A DNA stretch of 17,485 nucleotides, taken from assembly GCA_016204125.1 (NCBI GenBank), contig JACQLI010000066.1, forward strand, positions 1 to 17,485, given 5' to 3'. The notes beneath the pieces are model-generated. The model was not told the origin of the DNA. It made no database searches and saw only the letters and a program-made list of their open reading frames with translations. Positions within the stretch are counted from its first letter, which is position 1. The number at the start of each line of letters is the position of its first letter. Position numbers and translations under genes: made by a program. The stretch comes from Candidatus Omnitrophota bacterium (GTDB lineage: Bacteria; Omnitrophota; Omnitrophia; Omnitrophales; JACQLI01). Shown here piece by piece: positions 12,472 through 17,485 of this stretch.

Positions 12472-13616
12472 TGACTGGTAAGCTCGTTCGTGAAAAGGTG
12501 GAAAGGGAGGAGGAAGAAAGACTAGCCCCTTACGCCATTCACAGCCGCGATTCACGAGGCAGGGCCTGGCCTGAAAAAGAACACGAAGCCCGAACCGCTT
12601 TCCAGCGCGACCGAGACCGTATCATCCATTCCACCGCCTTCCGTCGTCTGCAATATAAGACCCAAGTCTTTGTCAATCATGAGGGGGATCACTACAGGAC
12701 CCGCCTCACTCACACGCTGGAAACCTGCCAGATTGCCCGCACGATTGGGAGAGCGCTCGGACTCAATGAAGATCTCATAGAGGCCATCAGTCTTGCCCAT
12801 GATTTGGGCCACGGCCCTTTTGGACATGCAGGGGAGTGGGCCCTCTCGGAAATCATGAAGGGGCACGGCGGTTTTGAACACAACATACAGTCACTCCGCA
12901 TCGTGGAAGCCCTTGAGGAGAGTTATCCTGAATTTTCTGGGCTCAATCTGACTTATGAGGTGAGAGAGGGACTTAAAAAACATCCCGAAAAATTCCGAGG
13001 GACATCCGAGAGACGTTTCAGATCCGCTGAGGCTGAAGTTGTCGACCTATCAGATGAGATCGCCTATTCCTGCCATGATCTGGATGATGGTCTAAGGGCT
13101 CAGATGATTCCTGAAGAGGAACTTGAGAAGTTGACTTTTTGGAAAGAAATGCAAGCTTATATCCGAAATAAATATCCACGGATTAACGAGACCCATAAGA
13201 ATCGACTCGCGATTCGTCTTCTGATTAACCGTTTGGTCATGGATCTTGTAAAGGCCACTCGTCAACATTTGAAGAAGCTCGGAGTAAAAAGCGCCAAAGA
13301 TATCCAGAAGGTTAAAGGTCCGCTTGTTCTCTTTTCACCTCCCCTTGCAAAAAGGAAGGTGGAACTCAGGCGTTTTCTCCATACCCATCTCTACCAGCAC
13401 TATCGGGTCGTCCGTATGACGGAAAAGGGGAAGCGGTTCATTCAAAGGGTCTTCCAGGCCTATCTGGAAAAACCTGGACAACTTCCTTCTCCTGTTCGGA
13501 AACGGGTGGAAAAGGATGGACTGTATCGAGCCATTTGCGACTACATTTCAGGCATGACCGACCGATATGTTCAGAATGAATACAAACGCCTCTTTGAGCC
13601 TTATGAGAGGGTTTGA
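12471..13616 (+). CDS. dgt: Deoxyguanosinetriphosphate triphosphohydrolase-like HD protein
   Basis: A 381-residue HD-domain protein of the dGTPase family (short, type 2-like form). The N-terminus RDSRGRAWPEKEHEARTAFQ and DRDRIIHSTAFRRLQYKTQV are family hallmarks, as is HYRTRLTHTLET. Metal ligands are present: His81, His110-Asp111 in SLAHDLGHGPFGHAGE, and the distal Asp in EVVDLSDEIAYSCHDLDDG. The enzyme splits dNTPs into deoxynucleoside and triphosphate, trimming the dNTP pool. It begins on the A of the HIT stop codon (TAATG), with AGAGAGG four bases upstream. The last codons contain part of the promoter for the next gene. Confidence 0.93.
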   Translation: MTGKLVREKVEREEEERLAPYAIHSRDSRGRAWPEKEHEARTAFQRDRDRIIHSTAFRRLQYKTQVFVNHEGDHYRTRLTHTLETCQIARTIGRALGLNEDLIEAISLAHDLGHGPFGHAGEWALSEIMKGHGGFEHNIQSLRIVEALEESYPEFSGLNLTYEVREGLKKHPEKFRGTSERRFRSAEAEVVDLSDEIAYSCHDLDDGLRAQMIPEEELEKLTFWKEMQAYIRNKYPRINETHKNRLAIRLLINRLVMDLVKATRQHLKKLGVKSAKDIQKVKGPLVLFSPPLAKRKVELRRFLHTHLYQHYRVVRMTEKGKRFIQRVFQAYLEKPGQLPSPVRKRVEKDGLYRAICDYISGMTDRYVQNEYKRLFEPYERV

Positions 13617-13622
13617 TATAAT
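13594..13622 (+). promoter_or_regulatory. Strong extended -10 promoter for the GAF/HD-GYP gene
   Basis: TTGAGC (13594-13599), a 17-base spacer, and a perfect TATAAT (13617-13622) preceded by TGA (TGnTATAAT, extended -10). The -35 and the TGn lie within the end of dgt. The start point should be near 13629-13632, leaving only about 8-11 bases before the ATG at 13640, with no Shine-Dalgarno; the message would be almost leaderless. Confidence 0.7.
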
Positions 13623-13639
13623 GCGTCTCCTAAATCTGC

Positions 13640-15175
13640 ATGAAGTCGAAACAGAATAAAAGCGTAATCGAGCGGTTTCTCTTACAAAATCCTGAGTGGC
13701 AGGAAGGGTACCGAGCTTTCAACGTAAGATTTGGTCATCCTTTAGGATGGCTTTATATCGTTGAAGAGTCGGGTCCCAATCGACTCCTTCGTCTTGACCG
13801 AAAGGGCAATTGCACTTTTTACGCCGCCTCCCAATCCAACCAGGCAAGCTGCGCCACCTTCCTAGAAAAGTACTTTAGTCAGTTGGCGGAAAAAGGAGGT
13901 GCGGCTGAAGAGCCTCCCAATGTCTACAAATGCGTCTACGGTCGTATTGGTGGAGTCTTTCCTATCACGCACCTAGGTCGGCTGAAGGGATACATTGTAC
14001 TCTGTTCATTCACTCTTCCTGAAAAGCAGATCAAGCCGCTGATCCCTCTCTTTAGTCATTTTCTCCAAAGCCAGGTAGAACTTGCCTACAAAACTTACGA
14101 ACTCGATAATTTCTATGAAACGGTTCACCCGAGGGCATTGGCCCTGTCGACCATACACTCTGTCCATCGCGTCATTAGCTCTTCACTCAGGCTTCAAGAG
14201 CTCTTGCCGCGTATCGGGCGCCTTTGTGCCCAGGTTTTGAAGGCGAAAGGTTGTTCGATCATGTTGATGGATTCGGATCGAAAGTACCTTCTTCCTTATT
14301 TTTCCTTTGGTGAAAGCCGCCAGGCCCGCCGCAAGCATCGTCTCCAGGTTGGAAGAGGAATGGAAGGACATTTAGCAGAAACGGGCGAACCTCATTTGGA
14401 TAAACATTCTGTCGCCGTTCCCTTGATCGATGAAGATGTGGTGGGAGTCATAAGCCTTTGGGATAAGTTGGACAATCAACCCTTTACGTCTATGGATGAA
14501 GAGATTCTCAAATCACTTTCAGAACAGGCTGTGGTTGCTATCAAAAATGCACAGCTTTTTGAAGAGACGGAGAAACTCACACTAGGGAGCATTCAAACGA
14601 TCAATGAACTTCTCGAGCTTCATTACGGCGGAGAACGAGGACAGCTGCCTATTCTGGGAAAGATCGTTATGGAGGTTGGCAAGGACCTTCAGCTTAATGG
14701 CCGAGAACTAACTCATCTTGAGTGGGCCATGCTTCTTCTTGATGCAGGCCAGCTCACCTTTCCTGAAAAGATATGGGACAAGAAGGCCAAGCTTACCAAG
14801 AAGGAGTTTGAACAGATTAAGCGGATCCCCCTCAGAGGCGCAAGCCTCCTTAAATCAATCAGTTCTTTGCAGCCTGTGATTCCAATTATCCTCCATCATC
14901 GGGAGAGGTACGACGGCAAAGGTTATCCGCGCGGGCTCAAAGGAGAAGAGATTCCGATCGGGGCAAGAATCATTGCCGTTGTGGATTCCTTTCTCGCTAT
15001 GATCTCACACCGACTCTACCGCAGGCGTCTCAATATTGAGGAGGCAATTAAGGAGGTCAAAGAGAATAGTGGTACTCAATTCGATCCCAAAGTGGTGGAT
15101 AGCTTTTTGAAGGTAGTCCGTCAGAAAGAAATTTATGACGCAGTCAGTCAAAGCATTGTAAAATCTACGTCATGA
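13640..15175 (+). CDS. GAF domain protein with degenerate HD-GYP domain
   Basis: A 511-residue cytoplasmic protein in three parts. Residues 1-150 are a poorly recognised sensor-like region (KCVYGRIGGVFPITHLG at 97-113 recalls PocR- or GAF-like folds). Residues about 172-310 are a GAF domain (VHRVISSSLRLQELLPRI ... VAVPLIDEDVVGVISLWD). Residues 312-500 are an HD-GYP domain: HHRERYDGKGYP (419-430), GLKGEEIPIGARIIAVVDSF and the SHRLYRR pattern are kept. However, the HD dyad is L367-D368 (LLLDAGQL instead of LLHDIGK), the HP of the next motif is I-P (RIPLRG), and the early helix His is missing, so c-di-GMP hydrolysis is unlikely. It has a private promoter and no Shine-Dalgarno. The stop overlaps the next start. 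Confidence 0.85.
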   Translation: MKSKQNKSVIERFLLQNPEWQEGYRAFNVRFGHPLGWLYIVEESGPNRLLRLDRKGNCTFYAASQSNQASCATFLEKYFSQLAEKGGAAEEPPNVYKCVYGRIGGVFPITHLGRLKGYIVLCSFTLPEKQIKPLIPLFSHFLQSQVELAYKTYELDNFYETVHPRALALSTIHSVHRVISSSLRLQELLPRIGRLCAQVLKAKGCSIMLMDSDRKYLLPYFSFGESRQARRKHRLQVGRGMEGHLAETGEPHLDKHSVAVPLIDEDVVGVISLWDKLDNQPFTSMDEEILKSLSEQAVVAIKNAQLFEETEKLTLGSIQTINELLELHYGGERGQLPILGKIVMEVGKDLQLNGRELTHLEWAMLLLDAGQLTFPEKIWDKKAKLTKKEFEQIKRIPLRGASLLKSISSLQPVIPIILHHRERYDGKGYPRGLKGEEIPIGARIIAVVDSFLAMISHRLYRRRLNIEEAIKEVKENSGTQFDPKVVDSFLKVVRQKEIYDAVSQSIVKSTS

Positions 15176-15363
15176 AAGATTTGCATGTTCGGATTGAAGG
15201 TCCTCGCGAAGGACCCGTGACTTTGCCACAAGATAAGCCTGGCGAGAAGAAACTTAGCGAGAAAAAGCCAGGTTTACCTTTCTTTTACGGCTTACTACTT
15301 TTTCTTTCAGTGGTCCTGTCAGGGGTAAGCCTTTATTTCACCTACTTGTTTTTCACAGCCTAG
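15172..15363 (+). CDS. Small single-pass membrane protein, hypothetical
   Basis: A 63-residue protein that I do not recognise. The ATG overlaps the stop of the GAF/HD-GYP gene (ATGA at 15172). Residues 1-36 are hydrophilic, rich in Lys, Pro, Glu and Gly (GPREGPVTLPQDKPGEKKLS). Residues about 37-62 form one membrane helix (PFFYGLLLFLSVVLSGVSLY, continuing FTYLFFT), probably with the N-terminus in the cytoplasm. The tight coupling suggests it works with the upstream sensor protein, perhaps as a membrane tether, but that is inference. Confidence 0.7.
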   Translation: MKDLHVRIEGPREGPVTLPQDKPGEKKLSEKKPGLPFFYGLLLFLSVVLSGVSLYFTYLFFTA

Positions 15364-15382
15364 GTTATAAGCATAAATATTG

Positions 15383-15850
15383 ATGCGATTACCAGGGGGT
15401 CGTTTCTTCGCTTACATAGGAGCGGCAGCTCTCGGAGTAGCACTTCTCAACACAGGAACAAGTTTCTTGGCCTTGAAAAAATTGGAAAAAAAGGCAGGCA
15501 CACCGATTCAAGGCATACTCATTCCCCACTTTTTAAGCCCTTCATTTACCCTTAAAAATCCACGTATCAACTGGCAAAACCGTTTTGAAGTGATTTCTGC
15601 AGGGAATTTAGAGGCCCGTTACGATCCCTTGTTCCTCTTGGGCCGAAAGTTTCGAGTTCAAGTCAAAGGTTCAGACTTGGCGGTTCGTTTAGAGGGTGCC
15701 TTGGCCGAGTCGCAGGGGCTATCCGAGGCTCATGTGGATGAAGTCACAGCCGATTTCGCTCTTCCGAGAAAGGGAGACCCTGAGATTTTCTCCTTTCAGC
15801 TTCACTCGCCTGAGCTTCAATTCCAACTGGCTGAAAAAAAGAGTGCCTAA
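15383..15850 (+). CDS. Membrane-anchored periplasmic protein, AsmA-like fragment, hypothetical
   Basis: A 155-residue protein from the ATG at 15383 (a TTG at 15380 adds one residue). The first 32 residues contain a hydrophobic segment (FFAYIGAAALGVALLNTGTSF), a membrane anchor or uncleaved signal. The remainder is rich in short beta-strands with alternating hydrophobic residues (SFTLKNPRINWQNRFEVISA, GNLEARYDPLFLLGRKFRVQ, VKGSDLAVRLEGAL). This resembles the repeated layers of AsmA/YhdP-like envelope proteins, though it is far shorter than those families. There is no clear Shine-Dalgarno. It lies between the small membrane protein and murE; an envelope role is likely but the family is uncertain. 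Confidence 0.65.
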   Translation: MRLPGGRFFAYIGAAALGVALLNTGTSFLALKKLEKKAGTPIQGILIPHFLSPSFTLKNPRINWQNRFEVISAGNLEARYDPLFLLGRKFRVQVKGSDLAVRLEGALAESQGLSEAHVDEVTADFALPRKGDPEIFSFQLHSPELQFQLAEKKSA

Positions 15851-15912
15851 CCATCAAGCGCGGTGCCTAATGAACCGAAAATTATTGATGCAGGATTGAG
15901 AGGGGAACTGCC

Positions 15913-17394
15913 ATGAAACTGCAACAGTTGACCAAGAAACTTACGCTTCTTGACAAGTGGAATTGGAATCCCACCCTTGAGATCAATGGGGTTACGTCTG
16001 ATTCACGTTGCGTAAAGCCAGGAAATATCTTTGTAGCCTGGGTAGGGCCGCATACAGATGGCCATCTCTATATTGAAGAGGCTGTCAAACGTGGCGCTAC
16101 GGTTTGCGTGGGAGAAAAAGAGCCGTCGTCTCCTTTATTAGAAGGGGCAGTTTTCCTAAGAGTGAGCGACAGCCGAGAAACCCTTGCCCACTTTTTGAAT
16201 GAAATCCATGGGTCTCCTAGCAAGAAGTTAAAACTCATCGGTGTTACAGGAACCAATGGGAAGACCACCATTGCGTATCTTATGAATTACCTCCTTGGCT
16301 CTAAGATCCGTTCAGGATATATCGGGACTCTCGGTTTTCAGACTCCGAACCGTTTCGGCCCTCTTTCGAATACCACTCCTGGTATCGAGGAGCTCTTCCA
16401 ACTCTTAAGAGAAATGAAAGAAGAGGGGATTCGTGCTGTCGCGATGGAGGTCTCTTCTCATGCGCTCCACCAGAGGCGGGTTGAAGGCCTCGAATTTGAA
16501 CTCGCTCTATTCACTCAACTCACACCCGAACATTTGGACTACCACCCGAATCTTGAAGAATATTTTCAATCGAAAAGACTCCTTTTTAGTAAACCACCTC
16601 AACCCAAAAAGATGCTCATTAATCGCGACTCACCTTATGGGAAGCGCCTCCTGGCTGAAAATCCAAAGGCCAAGAGCTTTAGCATTACTGACGATGCGAA
16701 TTATCGGGCGCGAGACATTGAAACAAGCTTTGAAGGAAGTCAGTTTGTTTTTGAGAAAGGGAAAAGTAAATTCAAAATCAAAACACAGCTCCCCTTTATC
16801 CATAATGTATCCAATGTTACCTCTGTCTTAGCCGCTCTCGACCTCCTTGGTTACGATCTCAAGGACTTCATTGAGGGACTGAGGGTCTTTTCGGGTGTGC
16901 CAGGAAGAATGGAGAGGGTTGATGGCAATGGCTTTAGCGTGTTCGTCGATTATGCACACACCCCTGATGCCTTCGAAAATATTCTCTCTGAAGCAAGAAG
17001 ACTTCGTCCGAAGAGGATCCTTACCCTTTTTGGCTGCGGGGGAGATCGCGATCCTTTTAAGCGACCCAAAATGACAAAGATCGCCTACCATTATTCCGAT
17101 TATGTCATCTTGACTTCCGATAATCCCCGCACCGAGGATCCGCTCGAGATTATTCGTCAAATGCGCCACGGCTTGCCCTCCGATTCTCTTCTGCCAAACG
17201 TGATTGAGATTCCCGATAGGCGAGAAGCGATCGGCGAACTCTTAACTCTTGCGGAGCCAGGGGACGCCCTTTTTATTCTTGGAAAAGGACACGAGGATTA
17301 CCAGGTCTTGGGTACGGAAAAAATCCATTTTGACGACCGCGAGATCGTCACGGAAATACTTTCGAATAAAAGGAGAAGCCGAATTGCAGTCTGA
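15913..17394 (+). CDS. murE: UDP-MurNAc-L-Ala-D-Glu:meso-diaminopimelate ligase
   Basis: A 493-residue Mur ligase that adds the third stem-peptide residue of peptidoglycan in the cytoplasm. The N-terminal UDP-binding domain has GVTSDSRCVKPGNIFVA (26-42). The ATP loop is GVTGTNGKTT (110-119), NTTPGI (153-158) binds substrate, and Lys221 in FQSKRLLF is the expected carbamylated lysine. FVDYAHTPDAF and LTLFGCGGDRDPFKRP are typical. DNPR at 403-406 is the motif found in meso-DAP-adding MurE, so the wall is predicted to be DAP-type. GAGAGGGGA (15898-15906) lies 6 bases upstream of the ATG. The 3' end overlaps the start of murF by 11 bases. Confidence 0.96.
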   Translation: MKLQQLTKKLTLLDKWNWNPTLEINGVTSDSRCVKPGNIFVAWVGPHTDGHLYIEEAVKRGATVCVGEKEPSSPLLEGAVFLRVSDSRETLAHFLNEIHGSPSKKLKLIGVTGTNGKTTIAYLMNYLLGSKIRSGYIGTLGFQTPNRFGPLSNTTPGIEELFQLLREMKEEGIRAVAMEVSSHALHQRRVEGLEFELALFTQLTPEHLDYHPNLEEYFQSKRLLFSKPPQPKKMLINRDSPYGKRLLAENPKAKSFSITDDANYRARDIETSFEGSQFVFEKGKSKFKIKTQLPFIHNVSNVTSVLAALDLLGYDLKDFIEGLRVFSGVPGRMERVDGNGFSVFVDYAHTPDAFENILSEARRLRPKRILTLFGCGGDRDPFKRPKMTKIAYHYSDYVILTSDNPRTEDPLEIIRQMRHGLPSDSLLPNVIEIPDRREAIGELLTLAEPGDALFILGKGHEDYQVLGTEKIHFDDREIVTEILSNKRRSRIAV

Positions 17395-17485
17395 TTGGAG
17401 CTTTGAATCAGCAGCCCGTCATCTCAAAAGAGAAGTTCTATTCCCAGATCCTCACAAGAAATGGTCTGGTGCCTCCATTGACACC
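17384..17485 (+). CDS. murF: UDP-MurNAc-tripeptide--D-alanyl-D-alanine ligase, 5' part only
   Basis: The first 34 codons of a gene that runs off the window. The start is TTG at 17384, placed by a strong Shine-Dalgarno AGGAG (17371-17375) 8 bases upstream; it lies inside the end of murE in another frame. The visible product begins MQSDWSFESAARHLKR, and WSGASIDT at the edge fits the MurF N-terminal pattern (F-x-G-V-S-I-D-S/T-R). Position after murE supports MurF, which adds D-Ala-D-Ala to the stem peptide. The identity is based on few residues plus context. Confidence 0.8.
   Translation, partial: MQSDWSFESAARHLKREVLFPDPHKKWSGASIDT

Noticed and set aside
15869..15898. Nine-residue ORF before murE (ATG 15869 to TGA 15898)
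   Set aside because: Too short, with no Shine-Dalgarno; the short 62-base gap before murE otherwise holds only its ribosome-binding site.
1..17485. CRISPR arrays, insertion sequences, prophage or integrase signals
   Set aside because: No direct-repeat/spacer pattern, transposase or recombinase motifs, or long terminal inverted repeats were seen; base composition looks even by eye.

Overview
The window (about 17.5 kb, GC by eye in the mid-to-upper 40s percent) is a dense bacterial chromosomal segment with every gene on the + strand and gene junctions that mostly overlap by 1-50 bases or lie within 30 bases. A Gram-negative envelope is suggested by ADP-heptose genes (gmhA, a stand-alone rfaE2-type nucleotidyltransferase) and by a MurE carrying the DNPR motif of meso-diaminopimelate-adding enzymes. 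The mix of DUF1844, AmaP/Asp23, a pyrophosphate-type phosphofructokinase and a ThiD2 next to ThiE would fit an uncultured lineage such as Omnitrophota or a relative, but that placement is an inference and no marker here settles it.

Layout. (1) 33-1668: two tandem STAS-PilZ proteins separated by a 57-residue ORF, all three translationally coupled. The second copy is followed, in the same frame, by 63 stop-free coding-like codons. (2) 1669-2023: a gene-poor stretch ending in a good sigma70-type promoter, a ~100-nt leader and a strong hairpin plus eight T just before the next ribosome-binding site, with an alternative pairing that could act as an antiterminator. (3) 2024-10118: one apparent 8-kb transcription unit: DUF1844 protein, flippase-like membrane protein, Trm112-like zinc protein, accB, accC, amaP-like, PPi-type phosphofructokinase, gmhA, rfaE2, thiD2, thiE, a PfkB-family kinase and tRNA-Gly(CCC). 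(4) 10119-10333: a 215-base intergenic region with a tentative promoter and a small palindrome. (5) 10334-13616: an AAA-type ATPase, a HIT protein and a dGTPase-like HD hydrolase, tightly coupled. (6) 13594-17485: a strong extended -10 promoter with almost no leader, then a GAF plus degenerate HD-GYP protein, two small membrane-anchored proteins, murE and the start of murF.

How the genes fit together. The window is mainly envelope and central metabolism: fatty-acid initiation (AccB/AccC), LPS heptose supply, peptidoglycan stem-peptide synthesis, glycolysis and thiamine assembly. A second theme is second-messenger style regulation: both PilZ domains keep the c-di-GMP-binding motifs, while the HD-GYP domain has lost its HD metal ligands. 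The points most worth checking are the attenuator-like leader in front of the 8-kb operon, the ThiD2/ThiE junction (UUU-UAG, where a +1 slip would give exactly the fused protein common elsewhere), the D104/K124 signature of the phosphofructokinase, and the interrupted tail of the second STAS-PilZ gene.
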